Positions 36,770 through 47,012 of a DNA stretch of 64,000 bases are shown in pieces. Made by a program: the position numbers and the translations under genes. The stretch is taken from assembly GCF_033547095.1 (NCBI RefSeq), contig NZ_CP137852.1, forward strand, positions 1,543,501 through 1,607,500, given 5' to 3'. The notes below the pieces were generated by a model. It saw only the letters and a list, made by a program, of their open reading frames with translations, was not told the DNA's origin and did no database searches. This DNA comes from Sediminicoccus rosea. Its GTDB lineage: Bacteria; Pseudomonadota; Alphaproteobacteria; Acetobacterales; Acetobacteraceae. The stretch's first letter is position 1, and every line of letters begins with the position of its first letter.

Positions 36770-38307
36770 GCCGCAGCCTGGTCCGCGGCCGCCACGTCAT
36801 CTGCCGGGCACTGGACCGCGACCGCGCCGAGATCATCGAGAACGGCGCGGTGCTGCAGGAGGATGGCGTCATCCTCGAGATCGGCCCCTATGAGGATCTC
36901 GCGCGGCGGCACCAGGTGGATGAGGTGCTGGGCTCCGAGAACCACGTGGTGATGCCGGGCTTCGTGAACGCGCATCACCATGTGGGGCTGACGCCGCTGC
37001 AGTTGGGTTCGCCCGACATGCCGCTGGAGCTGTGGTTCGGCACGCGGCTCGCCGCGCGCAGCGTGGATCTCAGGCTCGACACCCTCTACTCCGCCTTCGA
37101 GATGGTGGAGAGTGGCATCACCACCGTGCAGCACCTGCAGGGCCGCCTGCCGGTGCCGCTGGCGAACATGGTGGCCGGCGCGACGGAGACGCTGCGCGCC
37201 TACCAGGATCTCGGCATGCGCGTCTCCTACGCGCATGGCATCCGTGACCAGAACCTGCTGGTGTATGAGGCGGACCAGCAGTTCCTGGCCCGCCTGCCGC
37301 CTGATCTGGCGCGGGAGCTGGCGCCCATGCTGGCGCGGCAATTGGCGCCGCTCGATGATCACTTCGCGCTGTTCGACGAGTTGCGCAGGCGCTTCGCCGA
37401 TGACCCGCGCATCGCCATCCAGCTCGCGCCCGCCAACCTCCACTGGTGCAGCGACACCGCGCTGGAGCGCGTGCGCGAGGCCTGCGAGCGGACCGGCGTG
37501 CCGCACCACATCCATCTGCTGGAGACGCAGTACCAGAAGGCCTATGCCCACAAGCGGGCAGGGGTGGGCGCGCTGGAGCAGCTAGACCGCGCCGGGCTGC
37601 TCGGCCCGCATTGCACGCTCGGCCATGGCGTCTGGCTGACCGAGGCGGAGGTGGAGCGCGTGGCCGAGACGGGGACGCGCATCTGCCACAACTGCTCCTC
37701 CAACCTGCGGCTTCGCAGCGGCGTCGCCGCGCTGAACCACTGGGAGAAGCGCGGCGTGCGCGTCGCCATCGGCATTGACGAGGCCGGGTTGAATGATGAC
37801 CGCGACATGCTGCTGGAGATGCGCCTCGTGCTGCGGCAACACCGCGTGCCGGGCATGAGCGAGGCGGACGTGCCCACCCCGGCCCAGGTCTTCCGCATGG
37901 CGACGGAGCACGGTGCCGCCACCACCGGCTTCGGCGAGACCGTCGGTAGGCTGGTGCCGGGCGCCCTGGCCGACATCGTGCTGCTCGACTGGCGGCAGGT
38001 CGCCTTTCCCTTCCTGGACGAGGACACGGATGTGCTCTCGGCCGTGGTGCAGCGCGCCAAGACCGGCGGCGTGGACAGCGTCATGGTGGCGGGCGAGGTG
38101 ATCTATCGCGATCGGAAGTTCACCCGCGTGGACAAGGAGGCGGCGCTCGCCGCGCTGGCCGACCTGCTGAAGCGCCCGCGCACGGAGGAGGAGGAGCGGC
38201 GCCGCCTGGTCTCGCGCCGCGTCCTGCCCTTCATGCGCGACTTCTACGCCGACTACCTGCCGAAGGCCGAGCCCGCGCCCTTCTATGTCACCAGCGCGCG
38301 GCGCTGA
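36766..38307 (+). CDS. Amidohydrolase, TRZ/ATZ or cytosine-deaminase-like
   Basis: A 513-residue metal-dependent hydrolase of the amidohydrolase superfamily. Metal-site motifs: Asn-Ala-His70-His71-His72 (the HxH pair is 70 and 72), a His in His-His-Ile-His-Leu-Leu-Glu, a His in Leu-Gly-His-Gly-Val-Trp-Leu, and Asp in Gly-Ile-Asp-Glu-Ala-Gly. The pattern resembles triazine hydrolases and 8-oxoguanine/guanine deaminases. It is about 50 residues longer than typical, mainly through a C-terminal charged tail (about 455-513). It is divergent from one Bug gene and convergent with another (6 bp). Likely deaminates or dechlorinates an N-heterocycle; substrate uncertain. Confidence 0.85.
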   Translation: MSRSLVRGRHVICRALDRDRAEIIENGAVLQEDGVILEIGPYEDLARRHQVDEVLGSENHVVMPGFVNAHHHVGLTPLQLGSPDMPLELWFGTRLAARSVDLRLDTLYSAFEMVESGITTVQHLQGRLPVPLANMVAGATETLRAYQDLGMRVSYAHGIRDQNLLVYEADQQFLARLPPDLARELAPMLARQLAPLDDHFALFDELRRRFADDPRIAIQLAPANLHWCSDTALERVREACERTGVPHHIHLLETQYQKAYAHKRAGVGALEQLDRAGLLGPHCTLGHGVWLTEAEVERVAETGTRICHNCSSNLRLRSGVAALNHWEKRGVRVAIGIDEAGLNDDRDMLLEMRLVLRQHRVPGMSEADVPTPAQVFRMATEHGAATTGFGETVGRLVPGALADIVLLDWRQVAFPFLDEDTDVLSAVVQRAKTGGVDSVMVAGEVIYRDRKFTRVDKEAALAALADLLKRPRTEEEERRRLVSRRVLPFMRDFYADYLPKAEPAPFYVTSARR

Positions 38308-38313
38308 GCCGCC

Positions 38314-39300
38314 TCAGCCCACGCTGATGCCGGCGCTGCGCACCACCTCGCGCCAGCGCGCGAGATCGGCGCTGATGGTGCGCGAGAGGGTGGCGGCATC
38401 CGTCGCCTCCACGGTAAAGCCCGTGGCGGCGAGGCGCGCCGCGATCTCCGGGTTGCGCAGCGTGGTCCGCAGCGTCTCCTCCATGCGGGCCTGCAAGGGT
38501 GCCGGAAGTCCGCGCGGCGTGACGATGCCGTGCCAGCTTCCGGTGGTGTAGTCGGCGAGGCCGGCTTCCGCGAAGGTCGGCACGTCGGGCAGCAGCGGGT
38601 GGCGCCGCGCGCCGCCGACGGCGATGGCACGCAGCCGCCCGCCCTGCACATGCGGCGCCACGGTGGCGAGGTTGAGCAGCGAGAGCTGCAAGGTGCCGGC
38701 AATCAGGTCCGTCACCGCCGCGCCGCCGCCGGGATAGGGGATGTGCGACTGCTCGGTGCCGGTCCGCAGCTTGAACAGTTCCATCCCCAGATGCTCCGAC
38801 GAGCCGATGCCGGAGGAGCCATAGGAGGCGCGCGTCGGGTTGGCCTTCAGCCAGGCGATGAGTTCCGTGAGGTTGGTCGCCGGGAGGCTCGGGTTCACGA
38901 CGAGGACGTTGGGCGCGCTGATGGCGAGCGTCAGCGCCGTCAGGTCATTCTCCGGGTCGAAGGGCGGGCGTGCGGCGAGCACGGGCGTGATGGTCATGAG
39001 GCCGCTTGCCGCGATGAAGAGCGTGTGGCCATCGGCCGGCTGGCGGGTGACATATTGCACGGCGACGACGCCATTGGCACCCGCGCGGTTCTCCACCAGG
39101 ACGCTCTGCCCCACCGCCGCCTGCAATGGCCCGGCGAGTGCGCGGGCCAGCAGGTCGGACGGGCCGCCCGGCACGAAGGGGACGACGATGGAGACCGGCC
39201 GCGCGGGCCAGGCGGGTGGCGTGGTTTGCGCCATCGCGCCGCCGGATGCGGCAAGGCCGGTGAGGAGCTGGGCGGTAAGGACGCGGCGCGTGACGCTCAT
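38314..39300 (-). CDS. Bug/TctC-type binding protein (5)
   Basis: A 328-residue periplasmic binding protein. The signal has a Thr-Arg-Arg-Val-Leu start and cleavage likely after Ala-Met-Ala-Gln. Motifs Val-Pro-Gly-Gly-Pro-Ser-Asp and Val-Glu-Asn-Arg-Ala-Gly-Ala-Asn-Gly are intact. It is convergent with the TRZ/ATZ-like amidohydrolase and divergent from an MFS gene (83 bp apart). Ligand unknown. Confidence 0.93.
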   Translation of the reverse strand: MSVTRRVLTAQLLTGLAASGGAMAQTTPPAWPARPVSIVVPFVPGGPSDLLARALAGPLQAAVGQSVLVENRAGANGVVAVQYVTRQPADGHTLFIAASGLMTITPVLAARPPFDPENDLTALTLAISAPNVLVVNPSLPATNLTELIAWLKANPTRASYGSSGIGSSEHLGMELFKLRTGTEQSHIPYPGGGAAVTDLIAGTLQLSLLNLATVAPHVQGGRLRAIAVGGARRHPLLPDVPTFAEAGLADYTTGSWHGIVTPRGLPAPLQARMEETLRTTLRNPEIAARLAATGFTVEATDAATLSRTISADLARWREVVRSAGISVG

Positions 39301-39383
39301 GGCAAGGGTTCCCGGCAGGACGGCGCCCCGGTGGCGCCGCGACGCCCGCCATGGCATGCAAGGCACATGCCGAGGGGGGACCG

Positions 39384-40540
<1,157 letters not shown>

Positions 40541-40559
<19 letters not shown>

Positions 40560-40927
40560 GCGGTCGCATCGATCTCGACCAGGCAATCGGGCGAGCCGAG
40601 GCCGCTGACGATGCAGGAGACGCGGTGCGGCGGATCCTCCGCGAAATTGGCGAAATACACCTCGTTCATCGGCGCCCAGTTCGCGCGGTCCGTCACATAG
40701 ACGGTGCACTTCACCACATCCTTCAGCGTGCCGCCGGCCGCCTCGATCAGCGCGCGAATGTTGTCGATGGTCTGCTGCGTCTGCGCGCGCACATCGCCGA
40801 TGGCGAAGCGGCCCTCGCGGTCGCGCCCGGTCGAGCAGGCGAAGACGAAGCCGCCCGCCTTGCTGGCCTGGGCGAAGGGCAAAGCGGGCTTGAAGACCTT
40901 GTCGGTGGAGATGGCGGTTTTCGGCAT
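40541..40927 (-). CDS. Rid (YjgF/YER057c/UK114) family protein
   Basis: A 128-residue protein of the Rid family with the closing motif Cys-Leu-Val-Glu-Ile-Asp-Ala-Thr-Ala. Archetypal RidA has a catalytic Arg in Ala-Arg-Leu-Pro; here the aligned stretch is Ser-Gly-Leu-Gly and Leu110 takes the Arg position. So it is unlikely to be a standard enamine/imine deaminase and probably belongs to one of the other Rid subfamilies. Divergent from a Bug gene 75 bp away and convergent with the MFS gene. Role unknown. Confidence 0.88.
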
Positions 40928-41002
40928 GGGGGCCTCCCTCGGGCTTTGACGATGCCCGCCCAGTGTGGGAGCGTTTTGGCTTCGCTGCCAGGAGGCTTGG
41001 CC

Positions 41003-41986
41003 ATGATGCAGGTGACCCGCCGCGCCGTCCTTCTCTCCGCGCTCGCCACGCCCGCGGTCGCGCAGATCATCAACCGGCCGATGCGCTGGGTGGTGCCCTT
41101 CCCGCCGGGCGGGGCCGCCGATGCCATCGCGCGCATCTGGGCCGAGGCCGTCACCACGCGCACCGGCCAGGCCATCGTGGTCGATAATCGCGGGGGCGCG
41201 AATGGACTGCTCGGCGTGCAGGCGGTGCTGCAGGCGCCGCCGGATGGCAGCACGCTCGGCGTGCTCAGCATTCCCTTCTTCACGGCGCTGCCGATGATGA
41301 TGGCGAACCCACCCTATGATCCGGCGCGGGACCTGGTGCCGATCATCCGCCTCGTCACCTCCACCGTGCTCTGCTGCGTGACGGCCGAGCGCGCACGGGA
41401 GCGGGGCTGGACGGATTTCCGCGCCCTGATCAACGCGGCGAAGCGGCCCGGCGCGCGGGTGGTGAAGGGCTCGGCCGGCAATGGCTCGGCGGCGCATCTG
41501 CTGATCGCGACCATCGCCACGCGTTCGGGGGCGAATATCGAGCATGTGGCCTATCGCGGCGGGGCGCCCGCCTTGACCGACCTGCTGGGCGGGCAGATCG
41601 ACATGGTGTTCGACTTCATGCCCGCGCTGATGCCGCATGTGGCGTCGGGCCGGCTGGTGCCGCTGGCGGTGGGCAGCAATGCGCGCAGCCCCCTGTTGCC
41701 GGATGTGCCGGGCCTGGGCGAGTTCACCGATCTCAACCTGGGCGATCTCGACATGCAGTCCTGGAATGCGCTGACGGGGCCGCGCGGCACGCCGCCCGAG
41801 GTGCAGCGCGCGATCGCGGAGGGCGTGCTGCGCAGCGCGGATGCGCCCGGCCTGGCGGAGCGGCTGCGTGCCAGCGGCCTGGTGCTGGCGACGAGCGCCG
41901 GCCCCGCCGCAACGGCCGCCCTGATCGCGGCCGACGCCCCGCGCTGGGCCGAAATGGTCCGCATTTCCGGCGCCAGGATCGAATAA
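41003..41986 (+). CDS. Bug/TctC-type binding protein (6)
   Basis: A 327-residue periplasmic binding protein. Signal with Tat-like Thr-Arg-Arg-Ala-Val-Leu-Leu start and cleavage likely after Ala-Val-Ala-Gln. Motifs Pro-Pro-Gly-Gly-Ala-Ala-Asp and Val-Asp-Asn-Arg-Gly-Gly-Ala-Asn-Gly are present. A perfect AGGAGG lies seven bases before the ATG at 41003; ATG 41006 is an alternative. It is divergent from the Rid gene and is followed by the 35-bp hairpin repeat. Confidence 0.93.
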   Translation: MMQVTRRAVLLSALATPAVAQIINRPMRWVVPFPPGGAADAIARIWAEAVTTRTGQAIVVDNRGGANGLLGVQAVLQAPPDGSTLGVLSIPFFTALPMMMANPPYDPARDLVPIIRLVTSTVLCCVTAERARERGWTDFRALINAAKRPGARVVKGSAGNGSAAHLLIATIATRSGANIEHVAYRGGAPALTDLLGGQIDMVFDFMPALMPHVASGRLVPLAVGSNARSPLLPDVPGLGEFTDLNLGDLDMQSWNALTGPRGTPPEVQRAIAEGVLRSADAPGLAERLRASGLVLATSAGPAATAALIAADAPRWAEMVRISGARIE

Positions 41987-41989
41987 GAC

Positions 41990-42024
41990 GGGGTGTGGGG
42001 CCAATGGCCCCAGCCGCCGGAGGC
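41990..42024 (+). repeat. 35-bp hairpin repeat, copy A
   Basis: This 35-bp element starts three bases after a Bug stop codon and recurs at 58411-58445 with 31 of 35 identical bases. It contains a perfect 7-bp stem TGGGGCC/GGCCCCA (41996-42012) around a three-base loop (AAT), then AGCCGCC(G/A)GAGGC. A short pyrimidine run follows. It sits between convergent genes and may act as a terminator; recurrence suggests a dispersed genomic repeat. Confidence 0.6.
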
Positions 42025-42034
42025 CCCTTTCTCG

Positions 42035-43012
42035 TTACCCCGCATTCTGGGGCGTAATCCCGGCGGCCCGCGCCGCCGCCCCCCATTTCTCCATCTCCGC
42101 CTGCACGAAGTCCCGGCTTTGCTCCGGCGTGGAGGTGACGACCTCCGCCCCCAGGGTCCGGTGGCGGGCCAGCACGTCATCGCGGCGCAGCGCGGCATGG
42201 ATCTCGGCCACGAGGCGGCTCAGGACGGGGGCGGGGATATTGGCAGGGCCGATCACCATGCCCCAGGTCGAGGCCTCGAAGCCGGGCAGGAATTCGCCCA
42301 GCGTCGGCACATCGGGGAGCTGAGGGGCGCGGGTGGCGCCGGTGGTGGCGAGCGCCTTCAACGTCCCGGCCTGGATGTGCGGCAGGGCGGCGGGCACCGT
42401 GTCGAACATCACATCCACGCGGCCGGCGATGAGGTCTGGATGGGCCTGGGTGCTGCCACGATAGGGGACGTAGGTCATCTCGATCCCGGTGCGCTGGGCG
42501 AAGAGCACGGGGGCCAGGCGCACCACGCCGGCCGTGCCGGCGAAGGTGAGGCGCCCGGCCGGCTGGCTCTTGGCATGGGCCACGAATTCGGCCGGCGTGC
42601 TGGGGGCGAAGGACCGGGCCGCGCACATCACCAGCGGCGTGCGGGTGGTCATGCTCAGGAAGGTGAAGTCCCTCACGGTGTCGAAGGGGAGGCGGTAGAA
42701 GGCGGCGTTGACGGGGTGGCCGACCGAGACCAGGCCCAGCGTGTGGCCGTCCGGGGCGGATTTGGCGATCACGTCGGTGCCGATCACGCCATCCGCCCCG
42801 GCCCGATTCTCGACCGGCACGGCTTGGCCCAGGGCGGCGGCCATGGGTTCGGCGATCAGGCGGGCGGTGATGTCCGAGACGCCGCCCGGCGTGTAGGGGA
42901 CGATCATGCGGATGGGGCGGCTCGGGAAGGCCTGGGCGCGGCCTTGGGCAGCCCAGAGCAGGGCAGGGGCGGCCAGCAGGGTGGCGCGGCGGGTGATGGT
43001 CACTTCGGGCAT
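42035..43012 (-). CDS. Bug/TctC-type binding protein (7)
   Basis: A 325-residue periplasmic binding protein with a Tat-like signal (Thr-Arg-Arg-Ala-Thr-Leu-Leu, cleavage likely after Gly-Arg-Ala-Gln). Motifs Thr-Pro-Gly-Gly-Val-Ser-Asp and Val-Glu-Asn-Arg-Ala-Gly-Ala-Asp-Gly are present. Convergent with Bug 6 and divergent from lepA, so it appears to be a single-gene unit. Ligand unknown. Confidence 0.93.
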   Translation of the reverse strand: MPEVTITRRATLLAAPALLWAAQGRAQAFPSRPIRMIVPYTPGGVSDITARLIAEPMAAALGQAVPVENRAGADGVIGTDVIAKSAPDGHTLGLVSVGHPVNAAFYRLPFDTVRDFTFLSMTTRTPLVMCAARSFAPSTPAEFVAHAKSQPAGRLTFAGTAGVVRLAPVLFAQRTGIEMTYVPYRGSTQAHPDLIAGRVDVMFDTVPAALPHIQAGTLKALATTGATRAPQLPDVPTLGEFLPGFEASTWGMVIGPANIPAPVLSRLVAEIHAALRRDDVLARHRTLGAEVVTSTPEQSRDFVQAEMEKWGAAARAAGITPQNAG

Positions 43013-43101
43013 GGGGGCTTCCTCCGGCGGGGTTGCTCCCCGCTCCGGGGTGATCCTGGGACATTCCGGCCCCGGCGGGAAGCCAAACCCGGTTCCGCGC
43101 T

Positions 43102-43129
43102 TTGACTTATGGGGCTTTGGCCCTATCTC
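43102..43129 (+). promoter_or_regulatory. Candidate lepA promoter giving a leaderless mRNA
   Basis: TTGACT (43102-43107), a 16-base spacer and TATCTC (43124-43129) form a plausible promoter. Its -10 ends only seven bases before the lepA ATG at 43137, so transcription would start at or next to the start codon. No Shine-Dalgarno sequence precedes the ATG, which fits a leaderless message. Confidence 0.45.
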
Positions 43130-43136
43130 CCCCCGC

Positions 43137-44942
43137 ATGACCGAAACGCCGCTGCACCTGATCCGCAACTTCTCCATCGTCGCCCATATCGACCACGGGA
43201 AATCCACCCTGGCCGACCGGCTGATCCAGTCCACCGGGACGGTCGCCGCGCGCGACATGAAGGAGCAGATGCTCGACAGCATGGATATCGAGCGCGAGCG
43301 CGGCATCACCATCAAGGCGCAGACCGTCCGCATCGCCTACAAGGCCAAGGACGGGCAGACCTACACGCTGAACCTGATGGACACGCCGGGCCATGTGGAC
43401 TTCGCCTATGAGGTGAGCCGCAGCCTCGCCGCCTGCGAGGGCTCGCTGCTGGTGGTGGACGCCTCCCAGGGGGTCGAGGCGCAGACGCTGGCGAACGTGT
43501 ACCAGGCGCTGGACGCGAATCACGAGATCGTGCCGGTGCTGAACAAGATCGACCTCCCGGCCGCCGAGCCGGACCGGGTGAAGCAGCAGATCGAGGACGT
43601 GATCGGCCTGGATGCCGAGGATGCGGTGATGATCTCGGCCAAGACCGGGCTCAACATCGAGGGCGTGCTGGAGGCGATCGTCACGCGCCTGCCGGCGCCG
43701 ACGGGCGATGCCGATGCGCCGACCAAGGCGCTGCTGGTCGATAGCTGGTATGACAGCTACCTCGGCGTGGTCGTGCTGGTGCGGGTGAAGGATGGGCACC
43801 TGCGGAAGGGCCAGAAGATCCGCATGATGTCCAATGGTGCCACCCACACGGTGGACCAGGTGGGCTATTTCACGCCGAAGATGGTTCCGGCCGACAGCCT
43901 CGGCCCGGGCGAGATGGGCTTCCTGACGGCGGCGGTGAAGTCGGTGGCCGACACCAATGTGGGCGACACCATCACCGATGACCGCACCCCCGCGACCGAG
44001 GCCCTGCCCGGCTTCAAGCCCAGCATCCCCGTGGTGTGGTGCGGCCTCTACCCGATCGACGCCGATGACTTCGACAAGCTGCGCGACGCGCTGGGCAAGC
44101 TGCGCCTGAACGACAGCAGCTTCCATTTCGAGCAGGAGACCTCGCTGGCCCTGGGGCTGGGCTATCGCTGCGGCTTCCTGGGCCTGCTGCACCTGGAAAT
44201 CGTGCAGGAGCGGCTCTCGCGCGAGTTCGACCTGAACCTGATCGCGACCGCGCCTTCGGTCGTCTACAAGCTGCGCAAGACCAGTGGCGAGGTGACGGAG
44301 CTGCACAACCCGGCCGACATGCCCGACATGATGACCATCGACGCCATTGAGGAGCCCTGGATCAAGGCGACCATCATGGTGCCGGACGAGCATCTGGGCT
44401 CCATCCTCACCCTCTGCAACGAGCGGCGCGGCCAGCAGGTGGAGCTGACCTATGTCGGCACCCGCGCCATGGCCGTCTATCGCCTGCCGCTGAACGAGGT
44501 GGTGTTCGACTTCTATGACCGGCTGAAGTCGGTCAGCCGCGGCTATGCCAGCTTCGACTATCAGATGGATGGCTATGCCGAGAGCGATCTGGTGAAGATC
44601 AGCATCCTCGTGAACAACGAGCCGGTGGACGCGCTGGCCTTCATGGCGCACCGCACGGCGGCGGATAAGCGCGGGCGCTCGATCTGCGAGAAGCTGAAGG
44701 AGCTGATCCCCCGCCAGCTCTTCAAGATCCCCATCCAGGCGGCGATCGGCGGGCGCGTGATCGCGCGCGAGACGATCTCCGCCATGTCGAAGGACGTGAC
44801 CGCCAAGTGCTATGGTGGCGACATCAGCCGCAAGCGCAAGCTTCTGGACAAGCAGAAGGAAGGCAAGAAGCGCATGCGGCAGTTCGGCAAGGTCGAGATC
44901 CCGCAGAGTGCCTTCATCGCCGCGCTCAAGATGGATAGCTGA
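43137..44942 (+). CDS. lepA: Elongation factor 4 (LepA)
   Basis: A 601-residue translational GTPase of normal LepA length (about 600). GTP-binding motifs: G1 Ala-His-Ile-Asp-His-Gly-Lys-Ser-Thr at 16-24, G3 Asp-Thr-Pro-Gly-His, G4 Asn-Lys-Ile-Asp. The LepA-specific C-terminal end is present: [12 protein letters not shown] and Gln-Lys-Glu-Gly-Lys-Lys-Arg-Met. LepA back-translocates or remodels stalled ribosomes. Divergent from Bug 7. The start is set by alignment with the family; no good ribosome-binding site precedes it. Confidence 0.97.
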   Translation: MTETPLHLIRNFSIVAHIDHGKSTLADRLIQSTGTVAARDMKEQMLDSMDIERERGITIKAQTVRIAYKAKDGQTYTLNLMDTPGHVDFAYEVSRSLAACEGSLLVVDASQGVEAQTLANVYQALDANHEIVPVLNKIDLPAAEPDRVKQQIEDVIGLDAEDAVMISAKTGLNIEGVLEAIVTRLPAPTGDADAPTKALLVDSWYDSYLGVVVLVRVKDGHLRKGQKIRMMSNGATHTVDQVGYFTPKMVPADSLGPGEMGFLTAAVKSVADTNVGDTITDDRTPATEALPGFKPSIPVVWCGLYPIDADDFDKLRDALGKLRLNDSSFHFEQETSLALGLGYRCGFLGLLHLEIVQERLSREFDLNLIATAPSVVYKLRKTSGEVTELHNPADMPDMMTIDAIEEPWIKATIMVPDEHLGSILTLCNERRGQQVELTYVGTRAMAVYRLPLNEVVFDFYDRLKSVSRGYASFDYQMDGYAESDLVKISILVNNEPVDALAFMAHRTAADKRGRSICEKLKELIPRQLFKIPIQAAIGGRVIARETISAMSKDVTAKCYGGDISRKRKLLDKQKEGKKRMRQFGKVEIPQSAFIAALKMDS

Positions 44943-45012
44943 GCGCGGCTTCCCCTCCGCCGCCCGCGGGCGGCATCACTTGGCTGCGCCTCATCAGATC
45001 GGAATTTGACCC

Positions 45013-45210
45013 ATGGCCGAACATCGCGGCTGCGTCTTCACGGTTGGCCCCCTCAAGGGCCGCAACAATTGGCGCTGGACCACCTATGACGGCGCGACCT
45101 CGGCCGCCAAGCCCGTGAGCACGGGGGAAGTGATGGGCCAGCATGAGCGTGTGGCCAAGCAGGAAGCCATGGCCGCCATTGACGAGTGGCGGAAGAAGAA
45201 CCGCGAATAG
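45013..45210 (+). CDS. Small hypothetical protein (65 aa)
   Basis: A 65-residue ORF, 70 bp after lepA. It opens Met-Ala-Glu-His-Arg-Gly-Cys and has a basic, aromatic stretch Gly-Arg-Asn-Asn-Trp-Arg-Trp-Thr-Thr-Tyr, then a charged helical tail (Ala-Ile-Asp-Glu-Trp-Arg-Lys-Lys-Asn-Arg-Glu). No signal or membrane segment. No strong ribosome-binding site is visible before the ATG. I do not recognise the family. It ends three bases before the convergent CoxS-CoxG gene. It may be real because it fills the gap exactly and its composition is protein-like. Confidence 0.55.
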   Translation: MAEHRGCVFTVGPLKGRNNWRWTTYDGATSAAKPVSTGEVMGQHERVAKQEAMAAIDEWRKKNRE

Positions 45211-45213
45211 CCC

Positions 45214-46269
45214 TCAGCGGGCGAAGAGGCCCTTCCACCACGCGAGGATGAGGGACCAGAGGCTGGGTTGCGCGGCCGGCGCCTCGCCACGCGCCGCGCG
45301 CTCCACATTGCGCGCGAAATCGCCCGCCATGGCGGCCACCACCCCGCGCAGCAGGGCGGGGCGGGAGAATTGCGCCAGCGGCCCGGTCAGGCGCCAGCCG
45401 AGCTCGACATCCAGCGTCGTGCCGGCGCCATTGGGCGTGAGGCGCCACTCCACCTCGCCCTCCGCGCCATTCGCGCCGTCGCGCCCCTGACCGCACAGGC
45501 GGCCGGTGCGGGTGACGGCATCCAGCGTGAGGGTGCCGAAGCCCGCGAAGCGGGCGGAGAAGGGGCCGAGGATGACGGAGAACTCGCCCTCCACTGCCTC
45601 GCCTTCATGGCGCAGCAGCGTCATGCCGGGGACGCATGCGGCGATGCGGGCGGGGTCGGACAGGATGGCCCAGGCGGCGTCGGGCGCCAGCGCCAGGGTC
45701 TCGCCGTGGGTCAGGCGATTGGGCAGGTCGATGCCGGCGACGGGGGCCGGCGTGGCGAGTGGCGCGGGCGGGGGCGTCAGTGGCACCTCGCGCTTCGGCA
45801 GGGGGGGCGCGGCTGGGCGCGTCGCGGCGACCTCGGCGATGGCCCGGACGATGCCGCGATAGCCGGTGCAGCGGCAGAGATTGCCGGCCAGCTCGTCGCG
45901 GATGCGGTCCTCGTCCACGGCGCCGAGGCGCGTCACGATGTCGCGCGCCGTCACCATCATCCCCGGCGTGCAATAGCCGCATTGCAGCGCGTGGTGCCTG
46001 GAGAAGGCGGCACGCAGGGCCATGGCCACCGGGTCCTCGTCCAGGCCTTCGATGGTGGTGACCTCCATCCCCGCGGCCTCGTGGGCATAGAGCAGGCAGG
46101 AGCGGGTGGGGACGCCATCCACCATGACGGTGCACGCGCCGCAGACGCCCTGCTCGCAGCCGAGATGCGTGCCGGTCAGGCCGCAATGCTCGCGCAGCAC
46201 ATCGGCCAGATGGGTGCGGGCGGGGGCGGTGACCTCGCGGGTTTCGCCGTTGATGGTGAGTTGGATCAT
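45214..46269 (-). CDS. Molybdenum hydroxylase 2Fe-2S subunit fused to CoxG domain
   Basis: A 351-residue fusion. Residues 1-150 are a CoxS/XdhC-type iron-sulfur subunit: first 2Fe-2S cluster Cys38, Cys43, Cys46, Cys58; second cluster Cys97, Cys100, Cys132, Cys134. A Pro/Ala-rich linker (about 151-180) leads to a CoxG/SRPBCC domain (about 183-325; Asp-Pro-Ala-Arg-Ile-Ala-Ala-Cys-Val-Pro-Gly). A hydrophobic, tryptophan-rich tail (337-351) could sit on the membrane. CoxG is normally a separate protein that associates Mo hydroxylases with the membrane. The fusion suggests an enzyme tethered near the quinone pool. ATGA overlap with the FAD subunit gene upstream. Confidence 0.88.
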   Translation of the reverse strand: MIQLTINGETREVTAPARTHLADVLREHCGLTGTHLGCEQGVCGACTVMVDGVPTRSCLLYAHEAAGMEVTTIEGLDEDPVAMALRAAFSRHHALQCGYCTPGMMVTARDIVTRLGAVDEDRIRDELAGNLCRCTGYRGIVRAIAEVAATRPAAPPLPKREVPLTPPPAPLATPAPVAGIDLPNRLTHGETLALAPDAAWAILSDPARIAACVPGMTLLRHEGEAVEGEFSVILGPFSARFAGFGTLTLDAVTRTGRLCGQGRDGANGAEGEVEWRLTPNGAGTTLDVELGWRLTGPLAQFSRPALLRGVVAAMAGDFARNVERAARGEAPAAQPSLWSLILAWWKGLFAR

Positions 46270-47012
46270 GCTTCCATCATCGCGATGGCGCGCTGCACGG
46301 CGATGCCGGCCAGGCGCTGGGCCCCGGCATCGAGATGCGGCAGGCGCGCGGGGATCTCGTCCGGGCTGGCCAGCAGGACGGGCGGGCCTTCGACGGCGCC
46401 AGCGAGAAGGCGGCGCGGGGTCTCGATGGCGATGCCGATGGCCTTGGCGAATTCGCCGATCTTGCGGTTGATCTTGCAATAGCCCCAGCGCGCGCCTGGC
46501 GGCAGGCGGGGGACTTCCACGGCGAGGATGATCTCGCCGGGCGTGAGTGCCGTGGTGAAGGGAGCCAGGACGAAGCCCTCGGCCGGGATGCGGCGGTTGG
46601 CGCTGGTCAGGATGGTGGCGCCGAGAGCGGCCATCACGCTCGGCCAATCGGCGGCAGGGTCGGCATGGGCCAGGCTACCGCCCAGCGTGCCGCGGTTGCG
46701 CACGGCGCGATAGGCGATGCCATGCGCCACATGCGGCATGAGGCCGTTGGTCGGGTCCGGCACGGCGCCGTCCTCGATCTCGGCATGGGTGGTCGCGGCG
46801 CCGAAGCGGATGTGATCGGCCGTCGCCATCACGCCGCGCAGACCGGGCAGGCGCTTGATGTCCACCAGCGTCGCGGGGCGCACCAGGCGGAGATTCATCA
46901 TCGGCGACAGGGATTGCCCACCGGAGAGCGGCTTGGCGCCGGGCTGGGCAAGCAGGCTCAGGGCGTCGGGCAACGCACCGGGCGACGCATGGTCGAAGGC
47001 TGCTGGTTTCAT
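46266..47012 (-). CDS. Molybdenum hydroxylase FAD subunit (CoxM-like)
   Basis: A 248-residue FAD-binding subunit, shorter than typical CoxM (about 280). FAD motifs: Leu-Ser-Gly-Gly-Gln-Ser-Leu near residues 29-35 and Thr-Leu-Gly-Gly-Ser-Leu-Ala-His-Ala-Asp-Pro-Ala-Ala-Asp near residues 109-122. It passes electrons from the iron-sulfur subunit to the acceptor. Start and stop overlap its partners (ATGA both sides), so the large, medium and small subunits form one coupled unit. Confidence 0.9.
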   Translation of the reverse strand: MKPAAFDHASPGALPDALSLLAQPGAKPLSGGQSLSPMMNLRLVRPATLVDIKRLPGLRGVMATADHIRFGAATTHAEIEDGAVPDPTNGLMPHVAHGIAYRAVRNRGTLGGSLAHADPAADWPSVMAALGATILTSANRRIPAEGFVLAPFTTALTPGEIILAVEVPRLPPGARWGYCKINRKIGEFAKAIGIAIETPRRLLAGAVEGPPVLLASPDEIPARLPHLDAGAQRLAGIAVQRAIAMMEA

